Assembly: GCA_023313575.1 (NCBI GenBank)
Contig: JAJTTP010000021.1
Location: 644,695 to 708,694, forward strand
DNA: 64,000 nucleotides
Origin: Eutypella sp. D-1
Lineage: Eukaryota; Ascomycota; Sordariomycetes; Xylariales; Diatrypaceae
Direction of reading: 5' to 3'
Each line of letters starts with the position of its first letter. Position 1 is the stretch's first letter. The notes beneath the pieces were generated by a model that searched no databases, was not told the origin of the DNA, and worked only from the letters and a program-made list of their open reading frames with translations. This document shows, in pieces, positions 21,888 to 32,962 of the stretch. The translations under genes and the position numbers were made by a program.

Positions 21888-24800
21888 GTGTGTTTAGATA
21901 TATTCTTGTCTCTTCTGAATTTATTGAATAGACAACCTTAATCTCTCCTTCAGTTTCTTTCGGGACTCTGATCCCAAGAACTCTCCGTACGGTCTTGCCA
22001 ACTACCTTCGTTTGCCGAAGGTGAAGGTAGAGAGAGACGAGGCGATCAGCGAGTCAAGCAGCGACGGCGGGCAGCCTGTATATTAGAAAAAAACGATGGG
22101 AGTCCGGGAGGGCGTAGAGGGCTGGAGAGAGTAATAAAGAGGCGCTCTCAGGCCAATAAAGAAGAAACACAAACCGGGGAATACATTGCCACAGCGATTG
22201 GCTCTGGGGAGGGCTTATTTGTACCATCGTTCCGATGCTCGGTCAGCCGGAGTCGGGAAATAACCTGCGTAAACGCCTCCTTCACCCACTCTCTGACCCC
22301 CCAACCCAATCTAACCCACACTCATAACCCATGGGGGAAGAGGGTCCCTGACTCCCGACACAATCTGGTATGTAATTCGGCGGGGATTAAAACTGAACCC
22401 AGACGGGCAGATTGGCGGCAGAGCCTCTGGTGCGGCTCGCGAGCCCCCGACAAAACAAGATCAACGCTAGGCCTGTGCTAAAAGCTTGATCTTACAGTAA
22501 CGACAGGGATAGCACCGGGGCCAGTCAGGTCAGACCTTCAACCCCCACATAATACGACCCGTGCGATCCATGACATGACGGAAGATTAGGGGGGGCGGGA
22601 CTGTGGGAAGGCGCTGGACTCGTTCCGATCCAGGCGGAATGACGAGTCAAACTCGGAATGATTATGAGTTACCGATTACTTGACCACATAATACCTCCTA
22701 GATGGACCCCGTACTCGCACGTTTCTCTCCTCTTTACAATTTGCGGGGTTGGGGGGAAATTCGTGGGGTTTTGTCTGGTCTGGGGATTTGTACTTGACTG
22801 GTCAATGGTACCTTTATCCCGTGTGACCTTATGACGCGCCGTAGAAATATGGAATATAGATGAATAGGAGTCGGGCAAGAAAAAGTTACTTGACAAGTGC
22901 TAGCTAACCTCACTAATTGGAGCTGTCAAAGATATGCTCCTAGTGTGTCAGTCAGCTATTTAAGACATCCTAACTAACAACCTCTAGGAACTTTGATTCC
23001 TTATCATGGTTTCTTGTGTAATAGCTCTGAGCAATGAATGCTACCTGGTTAATCTATCTATCTTCAACATCAATAGCCAATAGAAATAACCCAGTCTCCT
23101 GTGCTGGGGGTGTGTGCTTCATCTACCTATACTTAGATAGGTATGTGGGTTCCTGTTTGAAATTGGCCGAGGCCATGGATGGGAGGGAGGGCATTATCAT
23201 ATAGATAGATATACGAGCAGAGAGAGAGAGAGAGAGACCTTAGAAACGTTTGGGAGCAACTTAGGTGTGCATGTATGCTAACAATGGGACTAAACACCAA
23301 GCGGGACCCGCCCATCTCTTAAAAGCCCGAGTCATTGCCACGCCTCTTGGTCCACCTCTTCTTGACATACGTATTAATAGAGATGGGATAAGATGAGGCT
23401 CGGAGCCATATTCCCGCCCAGAAATCAAGCCAGAATTACAGACGGGGCCTTTACAGAAGCGAGGGGGGAAACCTCAGGGGGTCGAAGCAAAGTAGTCATT
23501 GCGACGTGATTAGGTTATGGGAAATAAGTAGACAGGAACAACGTAAAAGAAGAAGAAAATGTCCTATCTTCTCGGGACGACGTTCACGGTAATCGATGTC
23601 GGTTTCTCGGCCCATGTCCTCAGGCACTATTCAAACATCTATCTACTCTACTGTGTGTGTGGGTATATGTAAAATGATCAACCCAAAGAAAAAAAACCCA
23701 CCCGTCCGTCGGCTTCGGTGAGCCGCTGGCTATCACTTTCTCGATCCGGTCTGGACGCCGGCAACTACCGCGGCGCGCCGCGCTATGTATGGGGAACCCT
23801 TGGAGCTATACCCTAGAAGGCATGTCCACGCGAGCTGGGGGTAGTTTGAAGCGATTAGAAACATTTTTTCCCCCTTCGTCGCTTCGTTATATCATCATTA
23901 TCATCAATATTTTTTGACATCAAAGGGCGTAAAGATGTAAGTATGTATTGTATGTAATAGCTACTACGTAAGTTGACGTGATTTTACGTTTCTCGGTGGT
24001 CCTGATCTTCATCTGTTTTTCCGGACCGGCCCTCCTTCGTCATAGGTCATAGGTGGGCAAGGAAGCAGAAAGGTCCCGATGTCCTTCCTCTGTATAATAT
24101 TGTGTTCAAAAAGGGGGGCCAGGAGAACCCGCACGCCAAGCCCGGCCTGGTCTCAGGGGAGTTATCGTTGCTGTTTCTGTTGCTGTTGCTGTTGCTGTTT
24201 GGGCATCTATCTCCATCTATACACCAAGACCCTCGGGTGCATTATCGTAACGTTCCTCGGAAATAAACTAGACAGACGGGCTGCACTGCGCCGAACGTGA
24301 TTGCTGCCTCTACGGTATCTTGGTCAAATAAGCTATGGGGGTCTTTTTTTCTGTGGTCTATCTAGGGTAAGGCCGCCGCTCGCCCGGGGAGGAGGGATCG
24401 TGTGGTCGTTCCTCTGGAAGGGGGGCAGCGACAGAGTCGTTCGTCTCTTAACGTAGGGAACAACTCATCATCACCATCACTGAGACGCGTGGTGGTTTAT
24501 AAAGTCAAGTTAGAAGGGCATCAGACAAGGCTTATTCTGGCATAAAACATCTCGAACCAACGAACAAAACGAGGTTCCTATATTCATTCAGCCCCCTCCC
24601 ATCCCCCCTTATGAGGCGAGGGCTCCCCCCCCTCCAGTAGACGACGCCCCCAAAGTTCCCGTAACCATCATTACACGTACGTACGTACGCACGCACGCAC
24701 GCACGCGGGCATTAGATAAGTCTTAAGTATACAAACAAATAACAAGAAGTCCCGGTCAGTCAGTAAAAGCCGTAAGGACATATTGCTGTTTTCGATAGTA

Positions 24801-25293
24801 GCCCCCTCCCCCCTCCAAAACGAAAACTCCCGATAAAAAAGAAGCAAAGTAGCAGTAAACAGCTGAAGGGTGTGCTCCAGGGGATATATGTAATTCCAAA
24901 AAAAAAAGCAAACCAAAAACCAAAAACGCGTTCCAGAGACGGGGGGTGGTAGCTCCGGGCCAATACAGACAAGGCAAACAGATAAACAATAAAACAAAAA
25001 CCGGCCTGGATGAGATGGGTGAAGCGAGACTCTCTCTCGCTCACTCCCTCACTAATAAGCCCTCATAAACCCCCCTCCCGCTACGCCAGAACCGTAAAAC
25101 ATGCCATGCCATGCAAACCAATCAACCGTGGGACCAGTAAGTCCCATTGCGCTGCTCCGCTCCGTTCCGCGCTCGCAAAACCCCCCGTAATCAGCCAGGG
25201 GGTGGTGACAAGAGATAGGAGAAGCGGGGGGTATCAACCTTGCGCCATCCGTAACCCGGCCGCGCAGGCGCAGACAACACCAAACCCGGCCTT
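21888..25293. other. intergenic region between permease and TMEM135-like gene
   Basis: About 3.4 kb. It should contain the permease promoter on the left and the 3' flank of the TMEM135-like gene on the right. I see an AG run near 23219-23236, a CTG/TGT run near 24165-24200, an ACGT/ACGC run at 24675-24707, and no coding frame with protein-like character. Confidence 0.6.
24675..24707 (+). repeat. ACGT/ACGC tetranucleotide microsatellite
   Basis: Consecutive ACGT units pass into ACGC units over about 33 bases, about 590 bases beyond the stop of the TMEM135-like gene. Confidence 0.9.
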
Positions 25294-27388
25294 CTATTCC
25301 AAGTGGTCCCTGCCCGCGTCGCGGGGGCCGACGAGCGCCTCGCCCTCGTAATCGTCATCCCCATCTGCTTCACCGTTCCCATCCTCATCATCGTCGTCCT
25401 CCTCGAGGCCCCAGTCGCGGAAGCCGGTGCCGCGGATGAAGGAGATACCGCGTCGCCAGCCGGCCTCGCGGACGGCGCGGGCGTCGCGCTCGTAGACGGC
25501 GCCGGTGGCGGCGAGGGCGAGGACGAAGATCCAGAGGTCGCCGCCGCGCATGGCCTTCCACCAGCGGCGCTTGACGCCGACCTTCCAGAGCGAGTCGACC
25601 GAGGCGCGCGCCGTGTACAGGAAGGCGGCGCGCCCCTGCGCGCGGTCCGCGAACGCCCAGAGGCCCGCCAGGAACCCGCCGAGGAAGAACCGCTGCGTCG
25701 GCAGCAGTCCGCGCGGGAGCCACCCTTGGAATAGGCACACGCTCGCCCAGAGCGTCGACATGGCGCCCGTCGCGAACGTCGACAGCCGTAGCGCGCGCGC
25801 GAGCAGCGCCCGCACGAACTGCAGCGGCGCGTTGTATAGTTGCTTGTATCGCGGCAGCATGAGTACCGAATATAGTAGAAGCAGCGATCGCCCGATGCGC
25901 GGGAATGACCGTGCCCAGAACGACACATAAGTCCGCAGGCAGGACGGGTCCGACGGGTGCAGCGCCGCGCAGCTGAGCGACGTGATCAGCGGATGTGCCT
26001 GGTTGGTTAGGGGCGCTACCGCCTCGAGGGATGGTGGCAGCGTAGGCTGGTTAGGGAAGAGCGCGGGGGGGACGTATGGCCTGCAGATAGATATCTCGTT
26101 AGCGCGCGCGCAAAGGCGAAGGGTTTGGGAGGGGAGAGCGAGGAAGGGGTTCCATTCATGATACGTACGGCCAGTTTAACTTAGCCATCTTGGCTAGGTT
26201 GTCAAGAATCTCCCAGGAGTTGGGCCAATGCAGGCCAGCGGGCAAGTTCTCAGGTGCGCTGTGTAGATAGGTCGACGTGTTCTTCCAGATGGTGTCGATG
26301 AGGCCCATGGGAGTACATTCGGGGTCGAAAACCGCGGCGTGGAAAAGCTGACCAAAGGCGAAGGGTTGGAGGAGCCAACTCCCCCACCACCAAGGCCTCT
26401 CGCGTTTGACGAGACCTTTGTCGTTTGCCCTGGCCTTCCACCCCCAGATCGCGCCCTCGTCCTCCAACAGATTCCAACCGAACTCCATGGCCCGGAACAG
26501 GGCCAATATAGCGACCGAGACGCGCAGCTTCTGGGCGGGATAGATACCCAGCGCAAGACCCGCCAGACTGGCACCTACTGCCGGCGCATAGGGCGACGTG
26601 AGGGTCTTGGATGTTCCCGGGTTACGATCGCGGAACGGTGCGGCGGAGGGGTCTAGGAGGTGGGCGCGGAGACGGTGGAGAAATCGGAAGAGGAGTCGGT
26701 AGAGTAGGAGGATGGTTGAGAGTGACAGGGAGAGGCGAAGAGTGGCGGATTTGTAGAATGGTTCTCTTTTTTTGTTTGACGCAGCACTGCGGGCGGACCG
26801 AATTACTGTCAGTTCTCGTCTCAAAATCGTAGTTTTCTGGTTATCATCTTACTCTTTGCCGCCTTTTAGTCTGGCCATAGCGACTTCGTACACCTTCATC
26901 CCTAAACCAGTGGCTATAAAGACGCGCAGCGCATGTCGAATAGCGCGTGCGTTGAAAGTGTCGCCTCCCTTCCGAGGGCTAGTAGAATTCTTGGCAACAT
27001 CACTCCCTTTTCCCTTTCCCTTTCCCTTTCCATTCTCCTTGTCCTGGTCACCAACTGCTGATGCATCACGACCGCGAACGCGGCTGCCAGCAGAACCCTT
27101 CCCGGCATTCGGGCCGTCCATATAGTCTTCCACGGCATTGACGCTGGGCATCCTCTTCTTCAAGAGGCGCGACTTGGATAAGACATATTTGTGTAACTTT
27201 TCGTACTCGCGCGCGGATATTGTATATCTCAGAGCATTGCGAAGGATAGGATCGACGGCAGTGTTGTTAGGCTTAGACTTATTGGATTGGCTGAAATGGT
27301 TGAATTGGTTGGATTGGTTAGGCCTGGACTCGGGTCTTGTGAGGGGAGGGGGCGCAGGCAGCCTTGACGGCCCTGCTTCCGCCTCCAT
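25294..27388 (-). CDS. TMEM135-like multispanning membrane protein
   Basis: Three exons: 26853-27388, 26169-26786 and 25294-26080 (introns 26787-26852 and 26081-26168). The join gives 646 residues. The first join splits an Asp codon (LKGGK|D|AASNKKREPFYKS). The second restores LNWPPYVPPALFPNQP. Exon 1 holds a Pro/Asn-rich lead, the segment LRYTISAREYEKLHKYVLS and a Lys/Gly run. Exon 2 carries membrane segments and YKSATLRLSLSLSTILLLYR. Exon 3 has HPSDPSCLRTYVSFWARSFP, the repeat-like block PTQRFFLGGFLAGLWAF and an acidic tail EEDDDDEDGNGEADGDDDYEG. This arrangement matches what I recall of the fungal relatives of TMEM135, which in animals is linked to peroxisomes, lipid transport and mitochondrial dynamics. 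Role here is inferred only. Exons 1 and 2 could be mistaken for separate genes, but the frame continuity argues against it. Confidence 0.88.
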
Positions 27389-30300
27389 CGTATCTGTGCT
27401 CCTATGCTCCTATGATCTTATGTTCCTGTACTTATTCGTCTCTCAACCTCTTAATCTCTCTCAATCTTCTTTCTCCTCAGGGCAATGAATCGTTCGAATC
27501 GTATGAATCGTAAGTGCGCGTGCGCGGCGTAGTCAGGTCCGAAGGGAGAGAGAGACAATATAATTGGAAAACCCCCCTTTTGCCCCAGGAGTTGAGCCTG
27601 GACTGCAGGCAAGTAAACTCAACCTATTTTAGAATGCGAACCAACCGGTCGGTGGAGTTGTTCCAATCGCCAATTGCCAATCAATGTGAATGGTGCGAAT
27701 AGTAGCGCGAATAATGGTGCGATCAGACCTGTCATCAAGCTTTACGGGAAGTTTGATTGCCTTTCCCGTCATTTAGACTGAATAAATAACGTAAATGAAC
27801 GGAATGAATGTGGAGGTGAAGGGGAGATAGATAACCTTGAAACGGGCTTCTCAATCTCAATTACTAAAGTATAGACAGCAATTAAAAGGGTGAATGGCGG
27901 ATGGGGAATGGGGAACAGAGAATGGGGATGATGAATTGGAGAGAGGGAGAACTTTAGAAGTTCGAGATGATATCTAAGTATGAGTGGGTGTGGATATACC
28001 TAATACCGAGTATTCACATACCCAGGTACGGCCCAGGTAGGTAGGTACCCATGGATTGGTATGGCATCAATTGCATAACGACACGTGAAGATGCCTCGGC
28101 TTTAGTACCTGAACTAGACAGATGGGTCGAAATGATAGGGAAATGACATCCTACCTTGTCCTACCTTGTCCTACCTAGTCACTTTTTAGTATATCCCTCT
28201 ATACTCACTTACCCCATACGCGCATAAGTGCCTAGAATCACTGGGGATATTCTAATTACAGATTTCCTAAATAGGCATCGAGCTGAAATGCCTTCCAACT
28301 TCCAAACCCGATTCACCAAAATTCTCCGAAATGTGACCCGCTTGTTGTTGGCTAAAAGATTCTGCGAGATGAGAAGCTGAGGTCTCAACTCTGGGACTTT
28401 TCAGGTGCACGGAGTAGTTATACAATGATTCCTATGTTAATGCATGTAATTGCGCACGAATTACCTCCTCTCCTCCCCTCCCATTCGATATGTGTGATGC
28501 TTCAATGTGCAGTTTTATGCGTTTATACCAGATTGACGCGTGCCACACAGCTTGCCAACGCTAACTTACCCCACGGGGAAAGCTTTACCGCTTCGCTAGA
28601 GTCCCCGTCTCTTCCGGCTCTCAAACATCCCCCCTCGTCCCCCCCCCCCCCTTTGACCTGAGCGCCTACCTTAAGTTGACACCATGCAAAAGGGCTGGCT
28701 GGCTGGTTGGCTATTTATGGGCGAAGCCTTAAATGGACAAAGGTGAGGGGTAATGGTACCGCCAACTAGGTGTCATGGATTCGGTAAAAAGGATGTTATT
28801 TGACTGAAATACCACAAATGCCCTAGATACCAGGCTAACACGGCCAACGGTCGTTCAGTTTCGTACTAGATATTCTACAAGCAACGGTAGGGGGGGGGGG
28901 GGGAGTTGAACGACTTCGTCACGCAGGGAGAGTAATGAGAACTGATAGAGTAGCCCGCCGTTGCGTTTCTCACACCCAGTGGATCGGCATAGGGCAGCAT
29001 CAGAACTCAAGCACAACACTTCCCTCGATGATGTGCCGGAACCGGGACCTAGAGGATCACACGGAGAGAACAATAAAAGGGGAGGAGGCGCAGGATCCTA
29101 GAACTTCGACCCTCAGTCGCGGACGCGGAGGGTTTTGTTTGGGGGCTTTCCCGCTCGAACAAACCGGTTATCGCGGGTGGTAGGTATATCGTAGGTCTGC
29201 GTGATAATTAAAACAAGTCTGAATATGACGTCCTTCGTACTCGGCGGCTGGTTGGTATACAGGCAGGCTTGCTTTACAGCGTTCATATACACATACACCA
29301 ATGCGTTCTCTGATGTCCCGCCGCTGAAGCTCGTGTCCTGGTTTTCGTTTAAGGGTGTTCCTTAGGTGTGTGGTGTGTATAAGATAGGCCGTGCGATGTA
29401 GGGTATGCTCTCCGGTCTCCTTTAAACCTAAGCTTCCATGATATCAGCCTTGCCCTTACTATCATTGATATCAGGAAGATCGGTTGGTATAAGAACCCGG
29501 TACTGACCGCTTGCCATATGCCCAGCTCACAATGGGGAAAATAAGGGTCTGCGTGTCCAATATGCAAGGAATTGTATACTCTTCCCCTGGCGAAGTCATG
29601 CTAACATGATAGCCTCCAGAGCCGGAGCAAACTAGGATCTACGAGCATGTGTGCGAAACACTTGCTCGTGACATGACGGGGGTTGTTGGCCGGGATATCG
29701 ATCATAACAACGACGTTTCGTATGTACTTCGAGGATTTGGAGCGTGCGATGGAACCCCCTTAACTCTCTCTATATTCATATGGCTCTGAAGATCTAGAGA
29801 ACCGGCGGCTCTAGATTCACTACTGATTTGAACATATTTTTGATCGTTTCCCCTCCTCAGTAGCATAGTCCGTTTGGTCTTGTCGGCCAGGGTGTAGAAT
29901 AATTTATATAGATTTTAAGGCTAGATGTGGTTAAGTGATCAAAGAAAGTTAATAGGGGGATAGAACCTCAACCCGGTCATTGTGACAAGCACTGGTCTGT
30001 ATGGTACAGTCAGTTGGTTGAAATGCACCCCATGTGGCTAGAAAGAGCTGGAAAGGTGACCTTTCTCGACTCGAGAGGGTGAAAACAACGGGCGTTCGTG
30101 GGAATGGTTCGAGAATCAACTACGCGACGCTCTTCTCTCTTTGAGGGTAACCATATTTTTGCCAAAAGGGTCAAATGCCTCAGATGTAGCTGCCCGGAGT
30201 TTTGAAAAGGCGGAGGAGTGAAACACCTGACGATAAAATTGCATATAAGATCTTCCATGTCCCCCTCTCCAACTCAGATATAAGTCTAGATGGGAGCTCA

Positions 30301-30440
30301 GATTACCTAGGATCGAGGTATTCGCTCAACGTGTTTCCAACAGATCAAAAGACGGCATTGCATTCAATCAAGCAGACCACCAAGCAGCAGGGAGACAAGC
30401 AAGCCGCCGTAAGATACTGCAACAAGTCAAAACTAAAGTT
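27389..30440. promoter_or_regulatory. divergent intergenic region between TMEM135-like and 2EXR genes
   Basis: About 3 kb between divergent start codons, presumably holding both promoters. It contains a C13 run at 28639-28651, a G14 run at 28890-28903, an AGGTAGGTAGGTACC stretch near 28034-28048, and a TCCTACCTTG repeat near 28149-28178. An 80-codon frame at its right end is listed separately. Confidence 0.5.
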
Positions 30441-30444
30441 ATGA
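30202..30444 (+). other. possible upstream ORF overlapping the 2EXR start
   Basis: An 80-codon frame starts MKRRRSETPDDKIAYKIF and ends with a TGA that overlaps the ATG of the next gene as ATGA (30441-30444). It shows no recognised domain. It may be a translated upstream ORF, an unrelated chance frame, or part of a 5' leader. The composition is less GC-rich than the gene that follows. Confidence 0.25.
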
Positions 30445-31658
30445 ATTATGAGCACGGGGTCGAGCGCAACACCTTCGCGCTCTTCCCCCTACTGCCGCCC
30501 GAGCTCCGACGCATAATATGGGAGATGGCACTGCGGGAGCGACACGGCAGTCTACACGTGGTGACGTGGGCACAGGACGGCATGTTCGAGAGGCGGACGG
30601 ACTGTGCATCGTACGGGCCCTTCGACGTGTCGGCGGCCGCGGCAGGAGAGCCCTGTGCACTTTCACGGGAGCCGCGGACGGCGCGCATGAAGCCGGGCAC
30701 GGCGGCGCGGTCTCCGTCGGCGCTGTCGCTGGTATCCCGTGAGGCGCGCGCGGCCGTGCTGGCGCGCAACCGGGACCGGGACCTACTACAGCCGCTGTTA
30801 CGCACGCGCAACCGCGCCGGCACGCGCACCCTGCTCGTCGCCGCCGCCCTCGCGCCCGCCGACATGCTGTACGTGCCCGACGCGCCAGACGTGACGGCAG
30901 TGTTCGCGACGCTGCGCAACCAGCCCTTCGCCCCGGGCCTCGAGCGCCTCGCCGTCACCATCGTAGGCATGCGCACCGCCTGCGACGAGGGATATTTCAC
31001 CGAGGGTGTCGGTATCGCCGGAGACGGGTTCGTCGATGCCGTCCGCGCGCTCCCGAGACTGCGCGAGGTCTACCTCGTTGTGGGCGGCCTGTCCGGCGGC
31101 GAATTCGGAACGGGGTTGGCCTGCGCCTTGAAGCTACCACCCGCCGCCGCCAACGAGTGCTCCGTCTCGAACAGCGGCTGCCCCATCAACCCCTCCCTGC
31201 CTGGCTGGCGACTCTGTGACTGCAGCTACTATCATTCAACCTACATGACGAGCCGCACGGCGCTACGGGAGCACGTGCGCGCGCAGCGCGACGACGGGTT
31301 TGGGTTCTCGGCGTGGGAGCACTTCGCGGCGCGCTGGCGGTGCCCCCTGGTGTCGGCCTTCCGAGTTGACGGCAACAGCAGTGGACCAATTACAGCCCCG
31401 TTCCTGGTCTGCTCGCCAGACTTCGAGGACTACTGTCAGGGGGTTAGGAATCGGGTGCGGGAGGTCGCGCGCGGCCTCGGGAGGCGCATCGACGTCCGTC
31501 TCATGGTCGACCTCGACGGCCAGCTCTTGCGGCCCGAAGACACGAGCAGTTCGCCGTTGCCGCCGCCGTCCCCGGCGCTCTACAGCCGCAGCGATGTGAA
31601 CTTCAAGCGCCTGAACCCCGGGTCGTGGTGGGATACGGTGTCTCGCACATGCGTGTAG
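30441..31658 (+). CDS. 2EXR-domain protein
   Basis: Single exon, 405 residues, markedly GC-rich. Near the N-terminus it has FALFPLLPPELRRIIWEMAL (about residues 12-31) followed by HVVTWAQDGMFE, the hallmark of the fungal 2EXR domain, an F-box-like module very abundant in Pezizomycotina. A second typical element is SALSLVSREARAAVLARN (about residues 93-110), then a segment with DMLYVPDAPD as usual in this family. The remainder is probably an alpha/beta region without a named domain. 2EXR proteins have no well-established biochemical role; many are expanded and variable between strains. The start is well placed because the domain begins a dozen residues later. Confidence 0.88.
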   Translation: MNYEHGVERNTFALFPLLPPELRRIIWEMALRERHGSLHVVTWAQDGMFERRTDCASYGPFDVSAAAAGEPCALSREPRTARMKPGTAARSPSALSLVSREARAAVLARNRDRDLLQPLLRTRNRAGTRTLLVAAALAPADMLYVPDAPDVTAVFATLRNQPFAPGLERLAVTIVGMRTACDEGYFTEGVGIAGDGFVDAVRALPRLREVYLVVGGLSGGEFGTGLACALKLPPAAANECSVSNSGCPINPSLPGWRLCDCSYYHSTYMTSRTALREHVRAQRDDGFGFSAWEHFAARWRCPLVSAFRVDGNSSGPITAPFLVCSPDFEDYCQGVRNRVREVARGLGRRIDVRLMVDLDGQLLRPEDTSSSPLPPPSPALYSRSDVNFKRLNPGSWWDTVSRTCV

Positions 31659-32925
31659 TGGTAGTGACTTCGTCGCCGAATCGAAGGAGGAAAAATAGCG
31701 AGGCGATAGGGGTGCTCGACAGGACTCCGAGGGGTCCCTGGCTAGAATGGCTTTCACATCTCAGGCGAAGTGTCAAGTCGTGATGGGAGGGAGGGAAACG
31801 GCGAGGACTGAGACGGTAGACGGGGCAGGCTTGGGAAACTAACAGTTGCTCCGCATAGATCACGATGTATGCCGGGAAACACGTAGTTAGTCAATAGCAG
31901 GAGGCACCACCGCGCTACATATGCAACCTGTATGGTGATATTGGACGTGATCAGCCCAGATTGAGTGACCTATTCTGTAGTGTAGTTAGTCCTCTTGCCG
32001 ATCAAGGCACAATGAAGAAAAAAGGCTATATCGCTGCTAGTTACTTGACGATGACTCGAAGTTGGAAGAAACTATGTTCGACCCGTACAAAACTATATTC
32101 CCATAGAAACAGGCCCAGGCCAAGTGCAACAAATCATGAAGTAACTCAACCGTTCGTCGTTGTTGTCGTCGTCGACTGATGGAGAAGAGCTATTCCCGCC
32201 ACTAGCAGCAGGCCCCATCCTACAACATAGCCTGGTCTAGTTCAGCTTCATGGTGGATTTACGCCGGAGTAGTCACAGTACAGCACATTAGGCACAGAAC
32301 CCGCGATAGGCAACCCGAAACGGCGCGATTACGAGGGGTGGGTATCCTGGAGGGTCCCGACCGATCGTCAGATGAGATGTCCGGGCCCCTCCACATATAT
32401 CTCCCTGTGCCCTGGATACATAGGCGTCGCACGAGCTTTTTAGACGCGCCCCCCTCTCTAACTATAACATAACAGCCGAGCTAGTGGGGTTCGGAGCCGC
32501 GCGCGATATCGAAATCCGGGGGGCGGACGAGCGGGCGGAGGAGGATCAGGGGGGCAGCGTGCAGACAAGGAGGGACGGAGGGAGAGGACCGGCAGGAAAC
32601 CTGCGTACGGGCGCCACACATCTCAAGTCGGTAGGTATGTAGTCTAGTTCAACCGCTTACATACACAGAGTTACATGCATCATGTACATACCCGGGCCGC
32701 GGCAGATCGAGGTGGGCATCGTAGTGGCCCCCCCTACACTCACCCCCTGTCGGCACCACCATATTTCCCCTACACTAGGAAGGGGTGGAAGGGTATCCAT
32801 ATAGAGTTGCATATCTGCAGGAGCAGAAACGGCCGGATCTCACGAAGGCGCTTCCGCACCCTGCTAGTGTTGAAGGAAGGGGTTGATAGTGGGAAGGGGG
32901 AAGAGTATAGTATCAGCTATAACAA

Positions 32926-32962
32926 TAGCAGTAGCAGCAGCAGTAGCAGTAGTAACAGTAGC
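32926..32962 (+). repeat. AGC/AGT trinucleotide repeat
   Basis: About a dozen AGC/AGT/AAC triplets in a row. In one frame they spell a serine run that gives a spurious 127-codon frame. Confidence 0.9.

Noticed and set aside
20755..21897. 380-codon plus-strand frame opposite the permease
   Set aside because: Low-complexity Arg/Glu/Ala/His translation with no domain, antisense to a clear multi-membrane permease.
24079..24300. Cys-rich small protein (looks like an effector)
   Set aside because: The cysteines come from a CTG/TGT microsatellite; no signal peptide and no cysteine spacing beyond the repeat.
26787..26852. Boundary between two separate genes
   Set aside because: Donor and acceptor restore an Asp codon and continuity typical of TMEM135 relatives; one gene.
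27485..27510. tRNA B-box-like GTTCGAATC
   Set aside because: No matching A box or acceptor stem around it; no cloverleaf can be drawn. I found no tRNA or 5S rRNA gene in the window.
30446..31000. Long minus-strand frame opposite the 2EXR gene (184 codons)
   Set aside because: It is a shadow of a GC-rich coding exon; the plus-strand frame carries the recognisable 2EXR motif.
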